Part shown: one piece after another, positions 16,262 through 24,519 of the stretch
Numbering within the stretch: the first letter of the stretch is position 1
Layout of the letters: the number at the start of each line of letters is the position of its first letter
Assembly: GCF_007991635.1 (NCBI RefSeq)
Contig: NZ_BJYS01000024.1
Coordinates: 1 to 64,000 of the forward strand
Source: Adhaeribacter aerolatus
GTDB taxonomy: Bacteria > Bacteroidota > Bacteroidia > Cytophagales > Hymenobacteraceae
DNA length: 64,000 nt
Direction of reading: 5' to 3'
Program-made: the position numbers and the translations under genes
Notes under the pieces: generated by a model
What the model was told of the DNA's origin: nothing
Database searches by the model: none
Seen by the model: only the letters and a program-made list of their open reading frames with translations

Positions 16262-18658
16262 TTAAACCTCAATAGCGGTAAAACCGGAATTCCGGAGGGC
16301 CTCTTTCAGTTGCTCCTGCCCTACTTTATCCGGCTCATAACTTACGTATACGTGTTTTTGGGCTACCTTAGGCTTTACCTCCTGTACCCCGGACAATCCT
16401 TTTAAAGTGGTGGAAATTGCACCGGCACAGCCTTCACAAACCATATTCGGTATGCTGAATTCTACCTGGGCCAATGCTTCGGGCTTGACTTCTATGGCCC
16501 TTTCTAGCTTGATGCTTCGGATGCGCAGGGTATTAAGCAAAATGGCAAAAATGCTTAGAATCATCACCCCGATGGCTAGTAACGGCGTTATCAAACCTAA
16601 AGCGGCTAACACCATACCGACAAAGTTGAAAAGAACGGCTACGATTACATTGCCGGTTAAGGTACAGTAACTGGCTTTGCCTAATATCAGGGCATTTACC
16701 ACATCCTCCAGGCGGTCCCCCAGCAGGATAACCCCGGCTGATTCAATAGCCACATCGGTGCCGGCTCCAATGGCAATTCCGACATCCGACTGCGCCAAAG
16801 CGGGAGCATCGTTGATACCATCACCCACCATTGCCACTTTTCTATTTTGCTTTTGCAGGGATTCAATAGCAGCTACCTTATCGGCTGGTAATAGCTCTGC
16901 CCGTACTTCATCAAACCCCAGTTTCTTACCAATAGCCTCAGCTACCGGTTGGGCATCACCGGTCAGCATCACCGTTTTAATGCCCCTTCTGCTTAAGGCC
17001 GCCATTACGTGCGCCGCCCCTCTACGGGGCGTGTCCTGGAGCGAAAGAAGTCCGACAACCCTGCTATCGTATGCTAAGGCAGTAACCGTTTTGCCCTGGC
17101 TGCCTAAAAGGTTTATGCTGGCCATAACTTCGAGGCTTAAAGCAATACCTCGTTCTTGCATAAAAGAAGGTTTACCGGCCAGTACTTCTTTACCTTCCAC
17201 GGTGGCCTGTACGCCTTTGCCGGGAGTAGCCCGGAAATTATTCGCGGTTAAAATTTTTACCCCTTCCCGTTGGGCATAAAAATGAATGGCTTGCCCCAAA
17301 GGATGCTCGGATTGCTTTTCCACCGCAGCGGCCAGGGCCAGCACCTCTAGCCGGTCTAAGCCAAAGGTTTCCACGTCGGTTACCGTGGGCCGCCCGTAAG
17401 TCAGGGTACCGGTTTTATCGAACACCAGGGTATCAATCGTAGAAAGCCCATGGAATACTTCACTTGCTTTAACCAATAAGCCAATAGAAATACCTTTCCC
17501 CCCGGCAATCGCCGCCAGCATGGGCGTGGTGATACCCAAGGCGCAAGGATAGCCCATAATAATAGTGGTAATTAAGGCCAAGGTTGCCTGGTTGAAATTA
17601 CCCGTAATTAAGGCCCAGGCAGTAAATGCCAGACCCGCTACGATAAAGACCACGGGACCGTAATAGTTCATTAACCGGTCCGCCAGCAACTCGATAGGTG
17701 GTTTACGCTCGGCTATCTGGCTCATTAACCGTACAATCTGGCTTAAAAAAGAATCAGCCCCGGTTTTGGTCACCTGTACTTGCAGGGCTCCATCTAAATT
17801 AAGGGTACCGCCAATAACACTGGCTCCTTTTTCTTTCGTTACCGGAACGGATTCACCGGTAAAACTGGATTCATCCACACTGGCAACGCCTTCCAGTACC
17901 AATCCATCCAGGGGGAGCCGCTCACCCGGTCTAACTTCTACCACTTCGCCAATAGTCACTTCAGCCGTTAAAACCTCCCGCAGCTGGCCGCCCCGTAGTA
18001 CCCTGGCTTTAGGCGGTTGCAGCGAAAGTAATTTTCGTACGGCTTCGGATGCTTTTTTGCGGGTATCCAGCTTAAAATAAGCGAAAAATAAGTGCAGCGA
18101 CATTAACCAGGCGGCTACCGGTAAGAAGTTAGGCCAGCTGGGGTCGAACAGCGCCAGCGTACCCATGATAAAGGAGCCCCAGGCACCAGCGGAAAGCAGC
18201 ACATTGGCATTTATGACCCGCTGGCTAATGGCCATGATGGTTTTACGCAGCACCGGATAACCTACCCACAGCAGCACAAAGGCGGCTACGGCAAAACTAA
18301 ACCAGGCCCGGTAATGAGCCGGAAGGGCAAAAATATTGATGGGGTCAACGAGTAAATCAATTACCGAGAGCACCATCCCAATGGTACCCCGCTGTTTGAT
18401 TAACTGGAATAAATCTTCATCGGATTTGTACTGCTGTACTTCCGTGGCAGAAACGTTGTAACCTAATTTTTCTACGGCTTCGGCTAGTTGCTCCCGGCTC
18501 ATTTTGGTAGTATCGGCCTCTACCAGCACAATACCATGGACCAGGTTTACCATCACACTGTTAACCCCAGGGTATCTTTTAAGCGCCGTTTCAACACTCA
18601 TGGTGCAGAAAGAGCACATTAACCCGGAGACTTTCATCTGAACTGTTTCTGTTGCCAT
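16262..18658 (-). CDS. P1B-type heavy-metal ATPase with YPC motif and two HMA domains
   Basis: P1B-type ATPase of 798 residues. An N-terminal HMA domain (1-68, GLMCSFC, Cys15/Cys18) and, unusually, a second HMA domain at the C-terminus (about 730-798, MVCEGCAG) flank the core. TGES-like FTGES, DKTGTLT (about 413), SEHP and GDGINDAP are all present, so it should be an active pump. The intramembrane motif normally CPC is here GYPCALG (about 368-373), and the last helices read FNFVG and MILSIFAILLN instead of the Cu(I)-type YN and MxxSS. Substrate may therefore differ from Cu(I). It follows the CsoR-like gene by 65 bp and heads the operon with the HMA lipoprotein and CcdA-like protein. Confidence 0.92.
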   Translation of the reverse strand: MATETVQMKVSGLMCSFCTMSVETALKRYPGVNSVMVNLVHGIVLVEADTTKMSREQLAEAVEKLGYNVSATEVQQYKSDEDLFQLIKQRGTIGMVLSVIDLLVDPINIFALPAHYRAWFSFAVAAFVLLWVGYPVLRKTIMAISQRVINANVLLSAGAWGSFIMGTLALFDPSWPNFLPVAAWLMSLHLFFAYFKLDTRKKASEAVRKLLSLQPPKARVLRGGQLREVLTAEVTIGEVVEVRPGERLPLDGLVLEGVASVDESSFTGESVPVTKEKGASVIGGTLNLDGALQVQVTKTGADSFLSQIVRLMSQIAERKPPIELLADRLMNYYGPVVFIVAGLAFTAWALITGNFNQATLALITTIIMGYPCALGITTPMLAAIAGGKGISIGLLVKASEVFHGLSTIDTLVFDKTGTLTYGRPTVTDVETFGLDRLEVLALAAAVEKQSEHPLGQAIHFYAQREGVKILTANNFRATPGKGVQATVEGKEVLAGKPSFMQERGIALSLEVMASINLLGSQGKTVTALAYDSRVVGLLSLQDTPRRGAAHVMAALSRRGIKTVMLTGDAQPVAEAIGKKLGFDEVRAELLPADKVAAIESLQKQNRKVAMVGDGINDAPALAQSDVGIAIGAGTDVAIESAGVILLGDRLEDVVNALILGKASYCTLTGNVIVAVLFNFVGMVLAALGLITPLLAIGVMILSIFAILLNTLRIRSIKLERAIEVKPEALAQVEFSIPNMVCEGCAGAISTTLKGLSGVQEVKPKVAQKHVYVSYEPDKVGQEQLKEALRNSGFTAIEV

Positions 18659-18693
18659 TATTTTACTTTAATAAGATATAGCGCAAAGAAACA

Positions 18694-18717
18694 GCCGCCG
18701 GGGGGGAGGTCTCCAAA
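18694..18717 (-). promoter_or_regulatory. G/C-tract, possible CsoR-type operator
   Basis: In the 65-bp gap between the CsoR-like gene and the ATPase, the minus strand has a run of seven C inside ACCTCCCCCCCGGCGG, between a TTTG (18714-18717) and a TTTCTTTG (18683-18690, one mismatch to the -7 consensus, 23 nt away). CsoR/RcnR-family operators are built around G/C tracts flanked by AT-rich sequence, so this could be the repressor's site. Tentative. Confidence 0.35.
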
Positions 18718-18723
18718 TTTTAT

Positions 18724-19089
18724 TTATTGCTGCTCTTGATTTTTTTTAACCTGGTCCGAAACGAACTGGATTTCTTTCATCTTATCCGTCAGTTCGTCAT
18801 CGCCCAGGTCCGGGAACTGCCGCCTTAAGCGTTCAATTATTTCTTCCTGGCCACAATTGCCCGGGCAACTTTGTATGGTTTCAGCGATTTTCACCGCTAA
18901 AGATTTCCGAAAGGTCTCGTCCAGGAGTAATAACTCCGCGTTTTCCAGGGCTTTGCCGGTTGCTTTAAATTGCTGTCGGATCTGTTCCGGGTCTCTGTCA
19001 TTATCCAGCATTTTTATAATGCCTTCTATTTGGCCTTTAATGGTATTTAAGCGGGTTTTTACATCCCTTATTAAGTCCTTTTGTAGCAT
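18724..19089 (-). CDS. Divergent CsoR/FrmR-family repressor
   Basis: All-helical DNA-binding repressor of 121 residues; RLNTIKGQIEGIIKMLDNDRDP matches the CsoR/FrmR/RcnR family (DUF156), which senses Cu(I), Ni/Co or reactive electrophiles. The usual Cys-His-Cys ligands are absent: the first Cys position reads DPEQI and the H-x3-C helix reads LLLLDETFRKS. Instead there is CPGNC at about 80 and a long C-terminal extension, so sensing must differ. It is directly upstream of the YPC-ATPase on the same strand and probably controls that operon. Confidence 0.8.
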   Translation of the reverse strand: MLQKDLIRDVKTRLNTIKGQIEGIIKMLDNDRDPEQIRQQFKATGKALENAELLLLDETFRKSLAVKIAETIQSCPGNCGQEEIIERLRRQFPDLGDDELTDKMKEIQFVSDQVKKNQEQQ

Positions 19090-19196
19090 TGCTTTAAATT
19101 AAAATTTATCCCGACCAATAATATTAACCATATACGGGAGAGGTAGCCAAACTTTTCTTAAGTTTAATTACCTGGTTACTTTTCTGTAAATTTAAA

Positions 19197-19218
19197 AGCC
19201 TGTCCTTGCGGGCAGGCT
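19197..19218 (-). terminator. Hairpin upstream of the csoR-like gene
   Basis: AGCCTG-TCCTTGCGGG-CAGGCT forms a GC-rich hairpin (extended by TCC/GGG-type pairing). With the neighbouring hairpin at 19221-19254 it probably ends the ars-operon transcript before the csoR-ATPase unit. Confidence 0.5.
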
Positions 19219-19220
19219 CC

Positions 19221-19254
19221 TACCGCCGATAGGGAGACTAAGCCTATCTCGGTA
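19221..19254 (-). terminator. Second hairpin of a tandem terminator
   Basis: TACCG..GATAGG pairs with CCTATC.CGGTA (11 pairs, small internal loop), 58 bp after the usp stop. Tandem with the hairpin at 19197-19218. No long U-tract is seen. Confidence 0.45.
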
Positions 19255-19311
19255 TAGTGGCATAGCACTTCTCACCCGTGTTATGCCATTTTCTTTTTCC
19301 TTTTAAACTAA

Positions 19312-20145
19312 TTATCCTGGTAGAATAAGTAGCGGAATAGAAGTGTGCCGGATAAAGATGCCGGTGGTACTTTCATGAAATAAACTTTGCAGGAAAGAAT
19401 GTTTCCGGTGAATGAGTACCAACAAATCTTTATGGTTTTTCTTACAGTATTTTTTAAGACTGCTCACAACAGCATCCTTCTCCGCCGGCTCTACCTCTGT
19501 TTTAAGAGTACCCAAATCCAGGAATTTTTCTGCCTGCTGCATTAGCCTATCCGGTATCGTTTGTTCTGGCTGGGAGGCAATATGAATAATGCTTAATTCA
19601 GTCTTCAGGGCATGAACAATATCTATCAACACCTCACCTGGCTGATTGATTTCTTTACCATCCAAGGCCAACGCTATTCGGTTGGGAAGGGTAAACGGCT
19701 CGCATTTTTCCGGTACTATCAAAAACGGCGTATTCTTAATGGATAACAGGTGAATAGAGGTGCTATCTACCATTTCATCCGGAATGTCTTCGGTATAGCA
19801 CTTGCCAATGATTACTAAAGCACCCGGTAACTGCTTTAAAAGCACAGGCAGTTTATTCAGCAAGGAACCCACGATAAAGTGCGGCGTTATTTCTACCTCC
19901 TGGCCAAACCGAGCACACCTTTTTGGTAAGGCTTCCTCATGTTCTTTGCGGGAGGCTACCGGCACCTTATCAAAGTAGGCTGAAGAAACCGGTACCTCCA
20001 CAAAGTAGTTGGCATCCAAAAGAGAGTGCTCCCAAAAATGTACCAGGTGTATTTTAGCACCTAACCTCCGGGCTAAAGCAACGGCATATTCCAGGGCTTT
20101 ATCGGCTGCCGTGGAGAAATTGGTTAGCACCACTAAATTGTCCAT
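19312..20145 (-). CDS. Tandem-domain universal stress protein
   Basis: Cytoplasmic protein of 277 residues made of two Usp domains: the first starts MDNLVVLTNFSTAADKALEYA and ends near NTPFLIVPEKC; the second runs from RIALALDG to TSIPLLILPG. The ATG at 20145 is preferred over that at 20172 because it gives the usual Usp N-terminus and avoids overlap with acr3. The GxxG(S/T)-type ATP loop of Usp proteins is not clear in the second domain. It is the last gene of the ars operon, so it may be induced by arsenic, but no direct role in arsenic resistance is known. Confidence 0.88.
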   Translation of the reverse strand: MDNLVVLTNFSTAADKALEYAVALARRLGAKIHLVHFWEHSLLDANYFVEVPVSSAYFDKVPVASRKEHEEALPKRCARFGQEVEITPHFIVGSLLNKLPVLLKQLPGALVIIGKCYTEDIPDEMVDSTSIHLLSIKNTPFLIVPEKCEPFTLPNRIALALDGKEINQPGEVLIDIVHALKTELSIIHIASQPEQTIPDRLMQQAEKFLDLGTLKTEVEPAEKDAVVSSLKKYCKKNHKDLLVLIHRKHSFLQSLFHESTTGIFIRHTSIPLLILPG

Positions 20146-20155
20146 TGCCGTAAGT

Positions 20156-21259
20156 TTAAATATTGGCCTCAACGCTCTTTTGCGGTACCGCTTGGGGAGA
20201 TGCGTCTATGCCGTAGTATTTCTTGCGGAACCAGTAAGCGAGGTTAACCAGGCCAATTAAGGCCGGTACTTCAATTAGGGGGCCCACCACGCCGGCAAAT
20301 GCCTGTCCGGAATTTAACCCGAAAACGCCGATGGCTACCGCAATGGCTAACTCAAAGTTGTTACCGGTAGCCGTAAAAGCAACTGAAGCATTCTGCGCGT
20401 AATTAGCGCCCAGGGCTTTGCCCATATAAATGCTTACTACAAACATAATGGCAAAGTAAATGACCAGCGGAATGGCAATCCGGATGACATCCAGCGGAAT
20501 ACGCACGATTAAATTGCCTTTTAAGCTAAACATGACCACAATGGTAAACAACAAGGCGATTAAGGTAATGGGGCTAATGGCCGGAATGAAAACTTTCTGG
20601 TACCAATCATCCCCTTTCAGCCGGCGCAGAATAAGGCTCGACAAAAAACCCAGCAGGAACGGGATACCTAAATAAATAGCTACACTTTCGGCAATAGCCC
20701 CCATGCTGATATCCACTATTTTGCCTTCCAGGCCAAACCAAGTCGGCAGCACGGTAATAAAAATATAAGCAAAGAGGCTGTAAAACAACACCTGGAAAAT
20801 ACTGTTAAAAGCTACCAGACCCGCCGCATACTCCCGGTCTCCTTCGGCCAACTCATTCCAGACCAGCACCATGGCAATACAGCGGGCCAGGCCAATTAAA
20901 ATAATGCCTACCATGTACTCCGGATAATCCCGCAGGAAAATAATGGCTAGAAAAAACATGAGCAGCGGGCCAATTAGCCAGTTCAGCACCAGGGATAAAG
21001 TAATGACCTTTACATTCTGGAAGACCCGGCCTAACTGCGCGTATCTTACCTTGGCCAAAGGCGGGTACATCATCAGGATTAACCCGGTGGCAATCGGCAC
21101 ATTTACGGTGCCGGCCTGAAAAGTATTAATAAACCCTTCTACTTCCGGATAAACATAGCCGATGAATACACCAATGGCCATGGCCAGGAATATCCAAAGG
21201 GTTAAAAACTGGTCTAAGCGGGAAAGCTTCTTTCTTTTATCTACGGTACACTGACTCAT
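20156..21259 (-). CDS. acr3: Arsenite efflux permease Acr3
   Basis: Inner-membrane arsenite carrier of 367 residues with ten hydrophobic segments. The Acr3 signature with the essential Cys is present ([18 protein letters not shown], about residue 120-137), together with the [20 protein letters not shown] stretch typical of the family. It expels As(III) produced by the arsenate reductase encoded upstream in the same operon. It begins 26 bp after the metallophosphoesterase gene and is followed closely by the usp gene. Assignment is strong. Confidence 0.95.
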   Translation of the reverse strand: MSQCTVDKRKKLSRLDQFLTLWIFLAMAIGVFIGYVYPEVEGFINTFQAGTVNVPIATGLILMMYPPLAKVRYAQLGRVFQNVKVITLSLVLNWLIGPLLMFFLAIIFLRDYPEYMVGIILIGLARCIAMVLVWNELAEGDREYAAGLVAFNSIFQVLFYSLFAYIFITVLPTWFGLEGKIVDISMGAIAESVAIYLGIPFLLGFLSSLILRRLKGDDWYQKVFIPAISPITLIALLFTIVVMFSLKGNLIVRIPLDVIRIAIPLVIYFAIMFVVSIYMGKALGANYAQNASVAFTATGNNFELAIAVAIGVFGLNSGQAFAGVVGPLIEVPALIGLVNLAYWFRKKYYGIDASPQAVPQKSVEANI

Positions 21260-21285
21260 TTTCTGATGATTAAATTATACGTTGT

Positions 21286-22065
21286 TTAAGCCGTGCGCAG
21301 CATTTGGGCAAATTCGCTGGGCAGCGAGCTGGCTTCTACTGCCTGCGCGGCTTTCTCTACCTCGTAAGCTACCCGCACAAATTCCACTTTTATACTTTCG
21401 GGCTGGGTTAATTTACTATCTGGCGTTAATTCCAGAATGACATAGCAGCTGCGAGGGTCTCCGTCTTTGGGTTTACCCACCGAGCCAATGTTGATGGCGT
21501 GGCGGTAACGAGTTTGCCTTTCGTGCTCGTAAGGCATCGCCCGGTGGTAAGGCTTATGGGTATGGCCAAAAAATAGCAAGTCGGCCTGGGCCTCTTCCAT
21601 CATCCGCAGGAAACTTTTCTCCGGTCGGTCCTCCAATAAATACTCGTTTATTTTCCGGGGGCTACCATGCACCAGCAGCAACTCCATTTTATTCGCTTCC
21701 TCCGAATTATCCATTAGGGTTAAGCGGATATGGCGGGGCAACATCCGCAGATACTGGCGGGTTTCTTCCGTGACAATACTATTGGTATAATCAATGGATT
21801 GTTGCCCTAAAGATTTCTCCGTATCGGTTTTATAAGCACAACCACAGTTGGGGCTGGCCAACCCCACCCCTTCATCGTAATTACCGGCAATAGTGGGTAT
21901 TCTTCTTTTTTTAATCTCTGCTACTACTTCGTTGGGCCAGGTGGCATAACCCACCAGGTCACCTAAACAATACACGGCATCCAGGTTTTGTTTATCCATA
22001 TCGGCCAGCACGGCTTCTAATGCCGGCAAATTGGCGTGGATGTCACTAAAAAGGGCAATTCTCAT
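21286..22065 (-). CDS. Metallophosphoesterase of the ars operon
   Basis: Calcineurin-like phosphoesterase of 259 residues, cytoplasmic. All metal motifs are visible: SDIHAN (6-12), GDLVGY, GNYD, LLVHGSP and GHTHKP. The fold is of the YfcE/PrpE-like type with an insertion that contains NCGCAYKTD, two closely spaced Cys. Such phosphoesterases recur in Bacteroidota ars operons, but their substrate is unknown; hydrolysis of an arsenate-damaged or regulatory nucleotide is speculation. It starts 18 bp downstream of arsC's stop. Confidence 0.88.
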   Translation of the reverse strand: MRIALFSDIHANLPALEAVLADMDKQNLDAVYCLGDLVGYATWPNEVVAEIKKRRIPTIAGNYDEGVGLASPNCGCAYKTDTEKSLGQQSIDYTNSIVTEETRQYLRMLPRHIRLTLMDNSEEANKMELLLVHGSPRKINEYLLEDRPEKSFLRMMEEAQADLLFFGHTHKPYHRAMPYEHERQTRYRHAINIGSVGKPKDGDPRSCYVILELTPDSKLTQPESIKVEFVRVAYEVEKAAQAVEASSLPSEFAQMLRTA

Positions 22066-22083
22066 GAGGTAATTTTATTTGTC

Positions 22084-22530
22084 TTAGTTGGCTGATATGG
22101 TTTGGCTTAGAATGTTATCCGTGATAAACTGCCGGCTATAAGTTTTAATTTGGTCCCGTACCTGCCGAAAAGTGGCTTTTATTTCTTCTTCCGTGCCGGT
22201 AGCCTTGACTGGGTCCGTAAAATTCTGATGAAACCGGGCTGCCTGGGAAGGGAAATAAGGGCAGTTTTCCTGGGCATGGTCACACACGGTAATGATGTAA
22301 TCAAAAGGTATTTCCCGGTATTCATCAATATGATTGGAAGTATGCCCCGAAATATCCAGGCCCTCTTCGGCCATGGCAGCAATGGCCCTGGGATTTACCC
22401 CATGTGTTTCGATGCCGGCACTATAAACTTTAGCCTGGCCTTGGGCAAAATGTCTTAAGTATCCTTCGGCCAGCTGGCTGCGGCAGGAATTACCGGTACA
22501 GAGAACAAGTATATTTTTCATCGTAAGCAT
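22084..22530 (-). CDS. arsC: Arsenate reductase, thioredoxin-coupled (LMW-PTPase type)
   Basis: Protein of 148 residues of the low-molecular-weight phosphatase fold. The P-loop CTGNSCRS near the start holds the nucleophilic Cys, and CDHAQENCPYF holds the pair that relays the disulfide, exactly as in pI258-type ArsC. It reduces As(V) to As(III) with electrons from thioredoxin. An ATG three codons in (22521) is the more usual start (MKNILVLCTG). It lies between the DUF6428 gene and the metallophosphoesterase in the ars operon. Confidence 0.94.
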   Translation of the reverse strand: MLTMKNILVLCTGNSCRSQLAEGYLRHFAQGQAKVYSAGIETHGVNPRAIAAMAEEGLDISGHTSNHIDEYREIPFDYIITVCDHAQENCPYFPSQAARFHQNFTDPVKATGTEEEIKATFRQVRDQIKTYSRQFITDNILSQTISAN

Positions 22531-22584
22531 TAAGTTAGAGAAGAAGGAGTAACCTGGTTTATAGCAGCTTACCCCCTTCTGAAT

Positions 22585-23157
22585 TTAGCAGCAGCCGGAG
22601 CCGGGTGCACAACTGTTGGTTGCCGACAGGCTTACCAATTCTATTTTCATTTTTTCCGGCTTAATTTCTGTCGCCGGCGTGCAGCATTCTTCGCCTTTCT
22701 CATTGGTGCCGCAGCTGCCGCCGCGTTCAATGGCTTTGCATTGCACAAAGTCCGGGCTCAGGTTAACCACCAGGTTATCGCCGGAAACTAAAAATTCGCC
22801 CGGATACATTTGGCGGGTATCAAATTGAGAATTGCCAAACTCAATTTTTACCCTTCCCAGCGGATTTAGAGGTAACATCTTTTCTACCACCCCGATAATA
22901 GATAAGGCCTTGCTGACCTTCATTTCCCGGTCATTATCCCGTTGCTGCGGCTCCCACAGCTGCACAATAATTTCGGTCCAGGTATTCATCACCCCACCGC
23001 AGTCTACTGACACAATCGGAGCCTGTTTGATTTCGGTGATGTGGTAAGAAGCATCTACCAGCTTACCTTCGGCATATTGGAATTGCAGGTGCAAATCCGG
23101 ATTCTTCAGCAATGCCTCTTTAAAAGATTGCCAGTTCATGAAATCTGTATTATTCAT
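22585..23157 (-). CDS. DUF6428-family protein of ars operons
   Basis: Cytoplasmic protein of 190 residues matching the DUF6428 family commonly found between arsR and arsC in Bacteroidota. Conserved-looking blocks are MNWQSFKEALLKNP, APIVSVDCGGVMNTWTE and VKIEFGNSQFDTRQMYPGEF. The C-terminal third is rich in Cys (GSCGTNEKGEECC, NSCAPGSGCC), an obvious thiophilic metal(loid) site. A role as arsenite chaperone or buffer is inferred, not shown. It is the second gene of the operon, 37 bp after arsR. Confidence 0.85.
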   Translation of the reverse strand: MNNTDFMNWQSFKEALLKNPDLHLQFQYAEGKLVDASYHITEIKQAPIVSVDCGGVMNTWTEIIVQLWEPQQRDNDREMKVSKALSIIGVVEKMLPLNPLGRVKIEFGNSQFDTRQMYPGEFLVSGDNLVVNLSPDFVQCKAIERGGSCGTNEKGEECCTPATEIKPEKMKIELVSLSATNSCAPGSGCC

Positions 23158-23194
23158 AATATTGCGTTTTTACGATTAACAAATACAAAAATTT

Positions 23195-23527
23195 TTAACA
23201 ACAGCTATCCTGACAAGCTACCGGGCTGGAGAACAAATTAAGGAGTACATCCCGCACTTCTTCCCATTTGTGTTGGTCAATACAGTAACAAACGCTGGTG
23301 CCTTCCACCGTTCCTTTTATTAGACCAATGGCTTTTAATTCTTTTAAATGCTGCGACACGGTAGCCTGAGCCAGGGGCAGTTCTTCTACCAGGTCCCCGC
23401 AGATACAGGTTTGCTTTTTAAGTAGGTACTGCAGAATGGCAATCCGTGCCGGATGGGCCAGCGCTTTGGCATAAGTTGCTACCTGGTTCTGCTCCTGCGT
23501 GAAATTCTGTGTTTTGGTAACGCCCAT
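23195..23527 (-). CDS. arsR: ArsR-family arsenic repressor
   Basis: Winged-helix repressor of 110 residues. [20 protein letters not shown] combines an ArsR-type Cys-x-Cys metal site with the recognition helix, and a Cys-rich tail (ACQDSCC) may add ligands. It should bind its own promoter and be released by As(III). First gene of the ars operon; a -7 box framed by a small inverted repeat lies 26-33 bp upstream of the ATG. Confidence 0.93.
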   Translation of the reverse strand: MGVTKTQNFTQEQNQVATYAKALAHPARIAILQYLLKKQTCICGDLVEELPLAQATVSQHLKELKAIGLIKGTVEGTSVCYCIDQHKWEEVRDVLLNLFSSPVACQDSCC

Positions 23528-23548
23528 CTTTTAATATTTTATTAATAT

Positions 23549-23584
23549 ATCGCAATGATACGATTAATGTTTTGCTTAGACAAA
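23549..23584 (-). promoter_or_regulatory. ars promoter with ArsR operator over the -7 box
   Basis: Minus strand: -33 TTTG (23581-23584), exactly 20 nt, then -7 TATCATTG (23553-23560, one mismatch). The -7 box is framed by ATCG and CGAT (23549-23552 and 23561-23564), and the frame is flanked by ATTAAT on both sides (23541-23546, 23563-23568). A repressor bound here would block the polymerase. Confidence 0.55.
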
Positions 23585-23590
23585 TTTTAT

Positions 23591-24109
23591 CTAGATTTTT
23601 CTTTTATTAAGCGGATGTCTATAAAACACATAAATGATTATGGGTATCCCTATAGCAGCAGGAAATAGCCAAAAAAATAGTTGGGGAAATTGATTCCAGA
23701 AAGGTAAATTCTTGCCATTGTCAACATAAAAACCTGTTAACAGCAAAACAAAAGAAAGCCCCATACTTACCGTATGTAAGCGGGTCCAATTAGGCCTATG
23801 GCTTTTGGCTACTCTTTGCCCAACAAAAGTTAAAGTGTATGCACCGGTTCCAACAATCAGTAAATGCGTGTTAAAAGGCCAACGCATAAGAGAGGTAATT
23901 ACGACCGTAATAAATAAAACCGTCATGCCCCAGTAGTAGGTTTTACCGGTGGTCGCATGGATTTTGGTAGTCTTTTGGCTAAGCATGGCAACCATGCCGC
24001 TGATGATGCAGATAAGCCCCAAAACTATATGAATAACAATAATTGCTAAAAAGAGTTTGTTGTCAGATGGTACCGGAACTCCGAAAATAAAAGTTACCTC
24101 GTTATCCAT
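23591..24109 (-). CDS. DUF2306-like small membrane protein
   Basis: Integral membrane protein of 172 residues with five hydrophobic segments; IVIHIVLGLICIISGMVAML and a His in HATTGKTYYWGM resemble DUF2306/DUF420-type membrane proteins of unknown function. Conserved His residues in helices could bind heme or metal, but this is a guess. It lies between the ars promoter and the mer-type operon, on the same strand, 481 bp from the latter's start of translation and outside both apparent operons. Confidence 0.6.
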   Translation of the reverse strand: MDNEVTFIFGVPVPSDNKLFLAIIVIHIVLGLICIISGMVAMLSQKTTKIHATTGKTYYWGMTVLFITVVITSLMRWPFNTHLLIVGTGAYTLTFVGQRVAKSHRPNWTRLHTVSMGLSFVLLLTGFYVDNGKNLPFWNQFPQLFFWLFPAAIGIPIIIYVFYRHPLNKRKI

Positions 24110-24277
24110 TACTACAGCTTTTTTTCTTATCCTGGTTATTCTTAAATAACATGAGCAGGTATATGATTCGGGGGCATTGCTGGTAGAACGAACAATTACT
24201 TTTCTACTGAATCAGGCACAAAAGAGGAAATTTAATCAGAAACGATGAATTACTAAATCACCTAATAAAAATAGGAA

Positions 24278-24310
24278 CAAAAAGCCAGTTTTTAGAAGTC
24301 TGGCTTTTTG
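24278..24310 (-). terminator. Terminator of the mer-type operon
   Basis: Stem CAAAAAGCCAG / CTGGCTTTTTG with an 11-nt loop starts 3 bp after the GDCCVxC gene's stop. On the minus strand the right arm ends in a run of five T, giving an intrinsic terminator. Confidence 0.75.
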
Positions 24311-24312
24311 TC

Positions 24313-24519
24313 CTAACAACATTTTAGATTTTGCTGGATGGGGGGACACTTTCGGGTGCCATAACTGCAAAACACACAACAATCACCTGGCTGTGGTTTT
24401 AACACGGTCTTACAATGCTCGCACTCATAAAAGTACTGACAAGCATCCGTAGGCATTTCTTCTTCTTTCTGGTAGCCGCATTTTGGACAGGTAATAGTAG
24501 AAGTAGTCAGTATTTCCAT
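24313..24519 (-). CDS. GDCCVxC-domain Cys-rich protein of mercury loci
   Basis: Tiny soluble protein of 68 residues with 11 Cys. CPKC and CEHC pairs form a zinc-ribbon-like front, followed by the signature GDCCVFCSYGTRKCPPIQ that names the GDCCVxC family, known beside mercuric transport genes in Bacteroidota and Proteobacteria (some members are selenoproteins; here Cys is encoded at all positions). It probably binds Hg(II) or a similar soft metal delivered by MerTP. Its start codon overlaps the merTP stop by 1 bp. Confidence 0.88.
   Translation of the reverse strand: MEILTTSTITCPKCGYQKEEEMPTDACQYFYECEHCKTVLKPQPGDCCVFCSYGTRKCPPIQQNLKCC

Noticed and set aside
16677-17279. 200-aa plus-strand ORF over the YPC-ATPase
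   Set aside because: Antisense shadow of the ATPase; no signal, domain or start support.
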